From positions 1 to 36,062 of the forward strand of contig CAYPCH010000023.1 of the NCBI GenBank assembly GCA_964409165.1: a stretch of 36,062 bases of DNA, in the 5' to 3' direction. Position 1 is the first letter of the stretch, and each line of letters opens with the position of its first letter. Source of the stretch: CAYPCH01 sp964409165. Lineage in GTDB: Bacteria > Bacillota > Clostridia > Acetivibrionales > Acetivibrionaceae. The translations under genes and the position numbers were made by a program. Below are positions 1 to 7,789 of this stretch, piece after piece. Below the pieces are notes generated by a model, which saw only the letters and a list, made by a program, of their open reading frames with translations, ran no database searches and had not been told where the DNA came from.

Positions 1-86
1 ATTATTTAGATTCTTTTGGGGTTGTCATGCGGATGACTTTTTCAGCAGCTTTGGTAGTGACTGTTTTGATCTTTGTCTGGGAGTAG
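1..86 (+). CDS. 3' end of an unidentified membrane protein (partial)
   Basis: One frame is open from the window edge to a TAG at 84-86 and encodes about 27 residues, ending in a hydrophobic stretch (FSAALVVTVLIFVWE). That looks like a C-terminal transmembrane helix. The other open frame, ending at 125-127, gives a less protein-like, cysteine-rich peptide. Too little is present to name a family. It lies upstream of degS on the same strand, but nearly 290 nt of non-coding DNA separates them, so shared transcription is uncertain. Confidence 0.35.
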   Translation, partial: YLDSFGVVMRMTFSAALVVTVLIFVWE

Positions 87-373
87 CAAAATTTGATGGC
101 AAATGGAGAATATACGGTTATGATTAATATAGCAATTAATATAGTAGCTATTCATTGCTAAAAAGATATTTGCCCGGCATTATAGACAATTTTAGCTAAA
201 AAACACTTAATGAACAAAAAATAAGGAGGATTTACAGAACTTTTGTAGAATATTAAATACAAATCTATATAATCCACGGAAAATATGTTTTTTTCAATTC
301 CTGTCATATGGATTATATATTGCTCCATACTGATTCTTTAGGGTTTTCAATAAATATATGGTGGGGTATCAAA
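87..373. other. AT-rich leader upstream of degS
   Basis: No credible protein gene is visible here. A perfect Shine-Dalgarno-like sequence (AAGGAGG, 223-229) is not followed at proper spacing by an ATG, GTG or TTG that opens a frame; the nearest TTG is followed at once by TAG. A weak -10-like TATAAT lies near 268-273. The stretch probably holds the degS promoter and leader, but no promoter can be fixed with confidence. Confidence 0.4.
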
Positions 374-1549
374 GTGTCTAACAATAAAATAGATGTAGCC
401 AGTCTGGACAAAATAATTAAGAAAACCATTGAAGCCATAAACAACAGCAAAGTTGAGCTGTATGATATTGCTGAGAATGCAAGAAGTGAATGTGGAAGGC
501 TTGAACAAGAGCTTCAGGACTTAAAACAACAGACGATAGAAATTATTGACAAAGTCGAAAGTTTGGAAATTGAATTAAAAGATAGCAAGAAACAACTAAT
601 GATTGTCAGCAAAAATTACGATAGATATTCTGAGGACGATATAAAAAAGTCATATGACAAAGCTGATAATTTGCGTTTGGAGCTTGCCATCAAACGCGAG
701 CAGGAGCAATATCTCATAAAAAGAAGAAATGAACTGGAATTAAGGCTCAAAGAAGCGCTTAAGACTGTTAATAAGGCGGATAACCTTATTTCACATGTTG
801 GAGTTTCTTTAAGTTATCTTACCGGGGATCTTCAGGAAGTAAGTTTAAAGCTTGAAGACATGCAGCAAAGACAGCTTCTGGGTCTGAGGATAATAAAAGC
901 ACAGGAGGAAGAACGGCAGAGGGTTGCAAGGGAAATACATGATGGACCTGCACAGTCAATGTCAAACATAGTTCTTAAAGCGGAAATCTGTGAACGCCTT
1001 GTTGATACTGAGCCTATAAAAGCAAAAGGAGAGTTGAATATTCTAAAATCTGTTGTAAGGGATACTCTTCAGGACGTAAGAAAAATAATATACGATTTAA
1101 GACCTATGTCCCTTGATGATTTGGGTTTGTTACCAACACTTCAACGATATATAATGACATACCAGGAAGAATCGAAAATTTTTGTTTCGTTTAAAACCAG
1201 AGGTACCTTTAATGAGATAACACCTGTAATATCTCTCACGGTTTTTAGACTTGTTCAGGAAGCTATCAATAACATAAAAAAACATGCACAGGCTAGTAAG
1301 GTTATTATAAACCTTGAGTTTTTGGAAAAAGAACTTAAGCTTTACATAGCAGATAACGGCAAAGGGTTTGACATAAATTCAAAAAAAGTAAATAGCGAGG
1401 ATGTAAACAGCGGATTTGGATTGATCAGCATGAGGGAAAGAGTTGAGTTGTTAAACGGCAAAATTGAAATTGACTCTATATTAGGTAAGGGAACAAAATT
1501 AAACATAATAGTACCTTTATTTCCGGAAGGGGAGGTCTCAAATGGATAA
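374..1549 (+). CDS. degS: Sensor histidine kinase DegS
   Basis: Cytoplasmic two-component kinase that phosphorylates DegU. No transmembrane segment is seen. The N-terminal half is a long, highly charged coiled-coil (DegS sensor region), followed by the HisKA_3 dimerization box with the phosphoacceptor His in REIHDGPAQ, then a HATPase_c domain with the N box (QEAINNIKKHA) and G1 box (DNGKGFD). I chose the GTG at 374 over the in-frame ATG at 308. It has a GTGGGG ribosome site seven bases upstream, the ATG has none, and from the GTG the phosphoacceptor is residue 189, the same number known for Bacillus subtilis DegS. The product is 391 aa against about 385 in B. subtilis. The 3' end overlaps degU by 8 nt, so the two are translationally coupled. 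Confidence 0.93.
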   Translation: MSNNKIDVASLDKIIKKTIEAINNSKVELYDIAENARSECGRLEQELQDLKQQTIEIIDKVESLEIELKDSKKQLMIVSKNYDRYSEDDIKKSYDKADNLRLELAIKREQEQYLIKRRNELELRLKEALKTVNKADNLISHVGVSLSYLTGDLQEVSLKLEDMQQRQLLGLRIIKAQEEERQRVAREIHDGPAQSMSNIVLKAEICERLVDTEPIKAKGELNILKSVVRDTLQDVRKIIYDLRPMSLDDLGLLPTLQRYIMTYQEESKIFVSFKTRGTFNEITPVISLTVFRLVQEAINNIKKHAQASKVIINLEFLEKELKLYIADNGKGFDINSKKVNSEDVNSGFGLISMRERVELLNGKIEIDSILGKGTKLNIIVPLFPEGEVSNG

Positions 1550-2192
1550 AATTCGTGTTCTGATTGCAGATGACCATGCGATGGTAAGACAAGGTCTCAA
1601 GCAGATATTGGAACTTGAGAATGACATAGTTGTAATAGCTCAGGCACCTAATGGTGAAGAGGCTATAAAGCTTGCAAGGAACTGTAGACCGGATGTTATA
1701 CTTATGGACATTAACATGCCGGGTATGAACGGATTACAGGCAATCAAGGAAATGAAAGCCGATAACATAGACTCTAGAGTTATCGTGTTGACTATTCATG
1801 AAGACAGGGAATACCTGTTTAAGACTCTTCAGATGGGAGCAGAAGGATATGTGTTAAAGGATGCTGATCCGGATGTATTAATTGAGGCTATCCGTAATGT
1901 CAATAGCGGTCAGTCATACATTCAGGCAAATATGACGAAAGAACTGGTTAAGGAATTCAACCGGGTGACTCTAAATGAAAAAGGCAAGAGTGAAGAAAAC
2001 AGCCTGACGGCCAGGGAACTTGAAGTTCTCGAACTGATAGCTGAAGGAATGATTAACAAGGAGATAGCAAAGAGTCTTTATATAAGTGAGAAAACTGTAA
2101 AGAATCATGTTTCCAATATATTTAGAAAGCTTAACGTTTCTGATAGAACACAGGCTGCGATATATGCCTTTAAGCATAATATGACAAGCTAG
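1542..2192 (+). CDS. degU: Response regulator DegU (NarL/LuxR family)
   Basis: DNA-binding response regulator partnered with DegS. Residues 1-120 form a receiver domain with the acidic pair D10/D11, phosphoacceptor D56 (in VILMDINMPG), T84 and K106. Residues from about 150 form a LuxR-type helix-turn-helix (LTARELEVLELIAEG, then NKEIAKSLYISEKTVKNHV). The length of 216 aa is slightly below the 229 aa of B. subtilis DegU. A GGGGAGG ribosome site lies inside the end of degS and supports the ATG at 1542. In other Firmicutes DegU controls exoenzymes, motility and competence. Here the next operon downstream encodes a Tad pilus, a plausible but unproven target. Confidence 0.94.
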   Translation: MDKIRVLIADDHAMVRQGLKQILELENDIVVIAQAPNGEEAIKLARNCRPDVILMDINMPGMNGLQAIKEMKADNIDSRVIVLTIHEDREYLFKTLQMGAEGYVLKDADPDVLIEAIRNVNSGQSYIQANMTKELVKEFNRVTLNEKGKSEENSLTARELEVLELIAEGMINKEIAKSLYISEKTVKNHVSNIFRKLNVSDRTQAAIYAFKHNMTS

Positions 2193-2293
2193 CATTTTTT
2201 AAAGTTACTAATTTCAAGTCTTACATAATTCATAATATTAAAATGCACTTATTCTCTATCTGTGACCCACATGCTTAAACTGATTTTCAAGAA

Positions 2294-2336
2294 AACCTCA
2301 TACCCCTTTAAGCGGTATGGGGTTGTTTAATTTTAT
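2294..2336 (+). terminator. Rho-independent terminator of degSU
   Basis: Positions 2294-2304 pair with 2314-2324 (11 bp, one G-U) around a 9-nt loop, followed by a broken T tract. It lies about 100 nt past the degU stop and immediately before repeat copy A. Confidence 0.75.
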
Positions 2337-2404
2337 TAGGGCCATTTCCTGAAAGGAAATCCGGCAAAAAACTTTGGGATTCGATGTCCCGAAGTTTTTT
2401 ATTA
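2328..2404. repeat. Two-hairpin intergenic repeat, copy A
   Basis: First of two copies of a roughly 75-nt element; the other is at 12402-12478. It starts with a shared AT-rich string, then a hairpin (GCC, ATTTCCT, GAA loop, AGGAAAT, CCGGC), then a long stem pairing 2366-2379 with 2387-2400 (14 bp with one G-U), A-rich on the left and T-rich on the right, so it could terminate transcription from either side. Over 60 aligned bases the copies differ at about six positions. Nearly all of these fall in the loop or keep the second stem paired, for example A-T to G-C. Each copy directly follows another terminator-like hairpin. I do not recognise it as a named RNA family. Confidence 0.7.
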
Positions 2405-2608
2405 GAGACGAGCTCTTAGACGGCTGTAGTCAGCACCTGTAGTTATAAAGTCCTAGTAACAGTGGTACATAATTTGACGTGTTTCCTAGTACAAATCTAG
2501 GAAGATTTGTCTATCCAAATAAGTGCATGTGGTGGATAGAATAATTTCTCCGAAGATTTTATAATTAATATATAGCTGGTAAACAAACCTTGTAGGGCAA
2601 GGGGGTTT
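2405..2608 (+). promoter_or_regulatory. Structured leader upstream of the Tad pilus operon
   Basis: About 200 nt without a gene before the first start codon of the pilus locus. Several short hairpins are visible: CCTAG/CTAGG near 2486-2502, TCTATCC/GGATAGA near 2510-2540, and a hairpin in which CCTTG pairs with CAAGG (about 2588-2603), placing the ribosome site of the first gene at the base of a stem. This might limit translation of the first gene. No known riboswitch class was recognised, and no convincing -35/-10 pair was found. Confidence 0.35.
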
Positions 2609-2750
2609 ATGANNNNNNNNNNNNNNNNNNNNNNNNNNNNNNNNNNNNNNNNNNNNNNNNNNNNNNNNNNNNNNNNNNNNNNNNNNNNNNNNNNNNNNNN
2701 NNNNNNNNNNNNATTAAGTGGTTTGTCTAAGGGTGAAAGGTGTGAGCTTT
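2609..2750 (+). other. Interrupted small gene (likely Flp pilin) and 100-N assembly gap
   Basis: A strong ribosome site (AAGGGGG) and an ATG at 2609-2611 open a gene that is cut two bases later by exactly 100 N (2613-2712), a conventional filler for a gap of unknown size. After the gap, 2713-2730 reads as a possible tail ending in TAA. In Tad loci the gene before tadE is usually a Flp pilin (about 50-60 aa) or a prepilin peptidase. Multi-copy pilin genes often break short-read assemblies, so a pilin here is likely but not visible. Confidence 0.55.
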
Positions 2751-3149
2751 ATGTTTATCGGTAAGAGGCTGGTTAACCGAAAAGGACAATCTATAGTAGA
2801 AACTGCACTCATACTTCCTATTATTATTCTTATATTAACAGGAATAATTGATTTCGGTCTGCTCTTTAATAATTACCTTGTGATAACTAATGCCTCTAGA
2901 GAAGCTGCAAGGCAGGCTGCTGTAGGTGCTACTGACATGGAACTGAATATTCTGGTTTCAAATATGACGTCTAATCTTGATCAGACCAAATTGATGACAA
3001 CGATATATCCTGCACAGGCTTTAAGGAAAAAGGGTGATGAAGTTGTTGTAAGTATTGAATATGACAATACTTTGTTAACACCGATAATATCATCAATTAT
3101 TCCAAATCCCATGCATCTTACTGCCAAAACTGTTATGAGGGTTGAATAA
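2751..3149 (+). CDS. tadE: TadE-like pseudopilin
   Basis: Membrane-anchored minor pilin of the Tad/Flp pilus system, 132 aa. It carries the TadE signature at the N-terminus: KGQSIVETALILPI runs straight into one hydrophobic helix (about residues 12-35), which includes the conserved Glu expected for prepilin-type processing and assembly. The rest is a small extracytoplasmic domain. I prefer the ATG at 2751, with AAGGTGTG about nine bases upstream, to the GTG at 2718 that extends the frame back to the gap. It is the first intact gene of the pilus operon. Confidence 0.85.
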   Translation: MFIGKRLVNRKGQSIVETALILPIIILILTGIIDFGLLFNNYLVITNASREAARQAAVGATDMELNILVSNMTSNLDQTKLMTTIYPAQALRKKGDEVVVSIEYDNTLLTPIISSIIPNPMHLTAKTVMRVE

Positions 3150-3209
3150 GCTGACAGCAGGCCAGTCATTGGATAATAAATACAAATCCAATGTTAGAGA
3201 GGGATAAAT

Positions 3210-4157
3210 ATGAAAAGATCTTTATTCGTGAATATATTGAAAAGCTCCAAAGGTACTACTTCGGTAATATTTATTTGTTCTACCATAGTGGTTATCCTTT
3301 TATCTGCGCTTTTCACGGATATAGGCTACATAGCTTTTGAACGCTATAAATTGGCAAAAAGTGTGGATTTGATTGCTAAATTGGGTGCAGAAGCTGTTTT
3401 TGCGGATAGGGAAGAATGTATAAATATTATTGAAAGCAATGCGGTTAAAAGAATAAAGGATCTAAATAAGCTTGATGTAAAAGTATCTGACAATAACAGG
3501 GAAATTTCACTGTATGCAGGTAAAAAGCTTAACTATATATTCCTGAAATATTTTGGGGTGAAAGAAAAACAAATAGAATCAAGCGTAACTGCAAAAATAT
3601 CCATTGTTACATCTTACAAAGGTATAAGACCATTTGCAGTTGAAAAGGATGAAATTAATTACGGGAAACAATATTATTTATCGTTAGATGTTAATTCACA
3701 GGAAAGTAGTATAGTGGGTGAGGATACAAAAAGGATAGTGCCATTAAGCCTTGGAGACGAAGAATTCGAAACCAGTATAATCTATGGGTATAGAAAGAGT
3801 GTTAACGCCGGTCGGATTTTATATGCAATGACCGCGGGATTTGAAAAATTAAACAAAAGCATGGTTGACGTTTATAACCGATGCAAGCATGATCCTCCTT
3901 GTACATATGAAAATCACGAGGATGAATGCCCGAGAATATTTATTCTTCCTGTAGTAGATAAAGCTGACTTTAGCGGCAAGAACGGAATGACAGTATTGGG
4001 GTTTACTGCATTTTTTGTCGAAGAAGTTGAAAATGAAGACAAGAGCAACGGTGGAATTATGAGATTTAAAGGCAGATTTATAAGGTATACGGTAAACTCC
4101 AGTACAAGTGACGGAATAGCTGATTTCGGACTTTTAGGAGTAAAACTGATACATTAG
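3210..4157 (+). CDS. TadG-like pilus assembly protein
   Basis: 315-aa protein with a charged N-terminus (MKRSLFVNILKSSKGTTSV) followed by a single hydrophobic helix at about residues 17-38, the layout of TadE/TadG-type N-terminal domains. Residues 40-130 resemble the pilin-like stalk. The remainder is a unique extracytoplasmic domain with three cysteines in a short cluster (CKHDPPC and DECP, about residues 229-246) that could form disulfides. The ribosome site GAGAGGG precedes the ATG. Assignment rests on the N-terminal architecture and on position between tadE and cpaB; the C-terminal half is not recognised. Confidence 0.65.
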   Translation: MKRSLFVNILKSSKGTTSVIFICSTIVVILLSALFTDIGYIAFERYKLAKSVDLIAKLGAEAVFADREECINIIESNAVKRIKDLNKLDVKVSDNNREISLYAGKKLNYIFLKYFGVKEKQIESSVTAKISIVTSYKGIRPFAVEKDEINYGKQYYLSLDVNSQESSIVGEDTKRIVPLSLGDEEFETSIIYGYRKSVNAGRILYAMTAGFEKLNKSMVDVYNRCKHDPPCTYENHEDECPRIFILPVVDKADFSGKNGMTVLGFTAFFVEEVENEDKSNGGIMRFKGRFIRYTVNSSTSDGIADFGLLGVKLIH

Positions 4158-4265
4158 AGTCGAATTATCAGTTGTTTTTACTGTAAAGGATATAAATGTA
4201 ATTGTCTTAGGTGTTTGAAAAGAATCAGAAGGAATAAAAATTGCTTTATACTAAGGAGGAGCATT

Positions 4266-5015
4266 ATGGAATCTGTCAATAAACGTGTAATTATTATTTC
4301 ATTAATACTGGCTTTGTTTACAACGGCACTTGTGTATCTGTATATAAATAAAGCTACTACAAAGCCTGAAGTTGTAGAATACATTAATGTATATATTGCA
4401 GCAAAAACACTGCCTGCAAAACACCAGATAGCAGAGAGTGATGTAGTACAGTCGAGGGTAACAAGAGATTATCTGAATCCCAATGCAGCATTAAACAAGG
4501 CTGATATAATTGGTAAAAGGCTTTCGGAAAGTATAATACAAGGAGAACAGATACTAAAGGAAAGATTGGTTGAAGATAATAATCTTAACCTTTCATACAA
4601 TATACCTGAGGGTATGAGAGCTGTCAGTGTAAATGTAAATGAGCAGATTCAAGTAGCAAACCTTATTGTCCCGGGAGATTATATAGATATAATAGCAAGC
4701 TTTCCCACCGAAAGCGAGGAAATTGGAGAAAATACCAGAGTTGCGCTTTCCAGGTCGGAGATTGTACTTCAGAACATTAAAGTGCTCGCTCTGAGCCAGT
4801 ATACGGGAAAAGCAGATGATACAAAGACTGAGGAACTTCCTAAAACAGTAACACTTGCTGTTACACCAAAGGATGCTGAAAAACTGGTTTATGTAAGTGA
4901 ATTTGCATCTTTCAGAATGGCATTAAGGCCTGTTGATGATGACAAGATTGTAAAATCAAATGGTACATTAAAAGAGGAAATAATAAGCGACAAGGGTATA
5001 TTTATTAAACCTTGA
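4266..5015 (+). CDS. cpaB: Flp pilus assembly protein CpaB/RcpC
   Basis: Single-pass membrane protein of the Tad pilus apparatus, 249 aa. One transmembrane helix (about residues 8-28) is followed by a SAF domain beginning at VYIAAKTLPAKHQIAESDV and a C-terminal RcpC-type region (VSVNVNEQIQVANLIVPGDY). I chose the ATG at 4266 because AAGGAGG lies at ideal spacing; an in-frame ATG at 4215 lacks one. In Gram-negative bacteria CpaB works with the outer-membrane secretin. No secretin gene is present here, as expected for a Gram-positive envelope. Confidence 0.88.
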   Translation: MESVNKRVIIISLILALFTTALVYLYINKATTKPEVVEYINVYIAAKTLPAKHQIAESDVVQSRVTRDYLNPNAALNKADIIGKRLSESIIQGEQILKERLVEDNNLNLSYNIPEGMRAVSVNVNEQIQVANLIVPGDYIDIIASFPTESEEIGENTRVALSRSEIVLQNIKVLALSQYTGKADDTKTEELPKTVTLAVTPKDAEKLVYVSEFASFRMALRPVDDDKIVKSNGTLKEEIISDKGIFIKP

Positions 5016-5109
5016 TTAATAAAACACCGTACCTATACTGAATGCGATTAAGATGCATTAAATTGTATCAATAATCATACAAAACTAGACTTTAATGGAG
5101 GTAAAGATA

Positions 5110-6309
5110 ATGGAAAAAATTAAAGTGGTTATAGTAGATGATACTGAGGAAACAAGAAGCAATGTGAAAACTCTGCTTTCATTCGAAAAAAGGATAGAAA
5201 TTATAGGTGAAGCCGAAAACGGTGAAGAGGCGGTTTTTATTGCAAAGGAATCACGACCTGATGTCGTTTTGATGGATATAAACATGCCAGTTATGGACGG
5301 AATTAAAGCAACTGAAGAGATTATGATGAATGTTCCTGAGACAGCGGTTATTATAATGTCTGTACAAGGTGAAACCGAATACTTAAGAAAGGCTATGTCA
5401 GCAGGCGCAAGAGATTTTTTAAACAAACCTTTTTCCAGTGACGACCTAATCAATACAATTTTGAAAGTATATGATATTGAGTCTCAGAGAAAACAGCACT
5501 CAAATGTGTCCAAAGTAAAGGAAGAAGTTAAATCAAAGGTTATATCCGTATTCAGTACAAAAGGTGGAGTAGGAAAAACTACAATAGCTTCAAACCTTGC
5601 AGTATGCCTTTCGAGAAACACCAAGAAAAGGGTAGCGTTGGTGGATCTGGATCTTCAGTTCGGTGATGTGGCAATAATGCTTAATGCGTCAGTAAAGAAT
5701 ACCATAAGTGATCTCATTAAGGAAATCAATCTTTTGACCAGTGACTTGATGGAGGATTATCTTGTAACACATTTTTCAGGTGTAAAGGTTCTTCCTGCTC
5801 CTGTAAAACCGGAATACGCTGAATATATTACATCTTCCCATGTTGAAAAAATAATAAATACATTAAAAGAGTATTATCATTATGTAATTATTGATACTTC
5901 TGCAAACTTTCACGAAACAGTTCTGACTGCCTTGGATATGTCAAGCAGTATACTTTTTGTTTCAACTCTGGATCTACCTACAATAAAGAATGTCAAGTCC
6001 GGTCTTGATGTAATGGAGACGTTGCGTTACCCCAAGGAAAAAATTAACATTATTCTGAACAAGGCTTCGGAGCAGTTCGGTATAAAATACAAAGATTTTG
6101 AAAATACATTAAAGCATCAGATATGGGCTTATGTACCGGAAGATAGTCAGACGGTTATAACCTCGGCAAATAAAGGATTTCCTTTTGTTATGACAAGGGC
6201 TGAAACAAAAGTTGCAAAGGCAATAGTAGGAATGAGCAATGAGCTTGCAAAGGAAAAGGAAGCCCCGGAAAAAGAGAAGGATGCAATCAGGAAGATTTTC
6301 GGAGGATGA
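5110..6309 (+). CDS. tadZ: REC-domain TadZ/CpaE pilus localization ATPase
   Basis: 399-aa fusion of an N-terminal receiver domain and a MinD/ParA-like ATPase, the architecture of TadZ/CpaE, which positions the pilus machine at the cell pole. The ATPase has a deviant Walker A at about residues 151-157 (KGGVGKT) and a LVDLDLQFGD motif. TadZ receiver domains are often degenerate, but here every key residue is kept: D10/D11, D56, S84 and K106 (in LNKPFSS). The segment around D56 is strikingly like that of DegU, encoded 3.5 kb upstream. The start at 5110 has GGAGG eight bases before it; the in-frame ATG at 5095 overlaps that site. Confidence 0.92.
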   Translation: MEKIKVVIVDDTEETRSNVKTLLSFEKRIEIIGEAENGEEAVFIAKESRPDVVLMDINMPVMDGIKATEEIMMNVPETAVIIMSVQGETEYLRKAMSAGARDFLNKPFSSDDLINTILKVYDIESQRKQHSNVSKVKEEVKSKVISVFSTKGGVGKTTIASNLAVCLSRNTKKRVALVDLDLQFGDVAIMLNASVKNTISDLIKEINLLTSDLMEDYLVTHFSGVKVLPAPVKPEYAEYITSSHVEKIINTLKEYYHYVIIDTSANFHETVLTALDMSSSILFVSTLDLPTIKNVKSGLDVMETLRYPKEKINIILNKASEQFGIKYKDFENTLKHQIWAYVPEDSQTVITSANKGFPFVMTRAETKVAKAIVGMSNELAKEKEAPEKEKDAIRKIFGG

Positions 6310-6378
6310 TATCTGTAATCAGGTATCTATGTGTTCATGAAATACTTTTTTGCAATATATTAAGAAGGGGGTATCCAC

Positions 6379-7737
6379 GTGTCACTATTGGAAAGGATTC
6401 AGAGGGAGAAAAGTACTGAAACTGCTGACAATAAAGTTCTTAAAGTTAAAAAGGCACAACATGTTGAGGCAGACCCTTATGCCAATATAAAGGCCAAAAT
6501 ACACAGCAGGATTATTGATGAAATAAAAGGTGATGCGTTAAAAGATATTGATTCTATTGGAGATGACACACTTGAGAAGGAAATAACAGCTATTGTTGAA
6601 AGTATCCTGAATGAAGAAAGCAATTATATTACAAAAAACGACAGACAGAAGATTATTTCGGAAATCATAGATGAAACTATAGGGTTTGGACCTATAAACC
6701 CTTTGATCCATGATCAATCGGTATCTGAGATAATGGTTAATGGACCAAACCAGGTTTATGTTGAAAGAAAAGGTAAACTGATTTTGTCGGATGTAAGATT
6801 TAAAGATGATCAGCATGTAATGCATGTTATTGAAAAGATTGTTGCACCATTAGGAAGGCGAATAGATGAAAGTTCCCCTATGGTGGACGCAAGACTTCCT
6901 AACGGCTCTCGTGTTAACGTAATAATACCTCCCCTTGCACTGGATGGACCTAGCATAACAATAAGAAAATTCTCTGAAAAGCCTTTTACGGTAAAAGATC
7001 TTATAAATTTCGGTACAATTACTCCAAATGTTGCAATGTTTCTAAAAGCATGCGTTGAGGCAAGGTTGAACATAGTAGTATCAGGGGGTACCGGAAGTGG
7101 TAAGACAACAACACTCAATGTTATATCATCCTTTATACCTGATGATGAAAGAATAGTAACAATAGAAGATGCGGCAGAAATACAGCTTGGTCAGGAGCAT
7201 GTGTTAAGGCTTGAAACAAGACCACCGAATATTGAAGGAAAAGGTGCGGTAACCATAAGGGATTTGGTAAGGAACTCACTTAGAATGAGACCTGACAGAA
7301 TAGTGGTAGGGGAAGTCAGAAGCGGAGAAGCACTTGATATGCTTCAGGCCATGAATACCGGTCATGACGGTTCACTTACCACAGGTCATGCCAATACGCC
7401 AAGAGACATGCTTGCCAGGCTTGAAACAATGGTTCTTATGGCTGGTATGGATCTTCCTGTAAAAGCTATAAGGGAACAAATTTCATCTGCAGTAGACATT
7501 ATTGTACAACAGTCAAGGCTAAAAGATGGAAGTAGAAGGATAACCCACATTTCCGAAATAATAGGTATGGAAGGCGATATTATAACTTTGCAGGACATTT
7601 TTATTTTCAAGCAAGCTGGTAAAGACCTAACAGGAAAAATAGCAGGGGAAATGGTGCCGACAGGGATTAAGCCTTTGTTTATGGAGAAGTTTGAAGTGGC
7701 AGGAGTAATGTTGCCGTCGGATATATTCAAGCCTTGA
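6379..7737 (+). CDS. cpaF: Tad pilus secretion ATPase CpaF/TadA
   Basis: Cytoplasmic hexameric AAA-like ATPase (PulE/GspE superfamily) that powers Flp pilus assembly, 452 aa. An N-terminal CpaF region (to about residue 130, including IGFGPINPLI) leads to a catalytic core with Walker A at about 236-244 (GGTGSGKTT), an Asp box (TIEDAAEIQL), Walker B near 307-314 (RIVVGEVR) and the His box in GSLTTGHANT. It starts with GTG at 6379, preceded by AAGGGGGT. It sits 69 nt after tadZ and before the two platform genes, the usual tad gene order. Confidence 0.95.
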   Translation: MSLLERIQREKSTETADNKVLKVKKAQHVEADPYANIKAKIHSRIIDEIKGDALKDIDSIGDDTLEKEITAIVESILNEESNYITKNDRQKIISEIIDETIGFGPINPLIHDQSVSEIMVNGPNQVYVERKGKLILSDVRFKDDQHVMHVIEKIVAPLGRRIDESSPMVDARLPNGSRVNVIIPPLALDGPSITIRKFSEKPFTVKDLINFGTITPNVAMFLKACVEARLNIVVSGGTGSGKTTTLNVISSFIPDDERIVTIEDAAEIQLGQEHVLRLETRPPNIEGKGAVTIRDLVRNSLRMRPDRIVVGEVRSGEALDMLQAMNTGHDGSLTTGHANTPRDMLARLETMVLMAGMDLPVKAIREQISSAVDIIVQQSRLKDGSRRITHISEIIGMEGDIITLQDIFIFKQAGKDLTGKIAGEMVPTGIKPLFMEKFEVAGVMLPSDIFKP

Positions 7738-7789
7738 TTCATATCGCAACAGTATATTACAAGCGTAAGTAATAATGGGAGGCTGTCTT

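Noticed and set aside
223..229. Perfect Shine-Dalgarno sequence upstream of degS as evidence of a small peptide gene
   Set aside because: No ATG, GTG or TTG at suitable distance opens a frame; the nearest TTG is followed directly by TAG.
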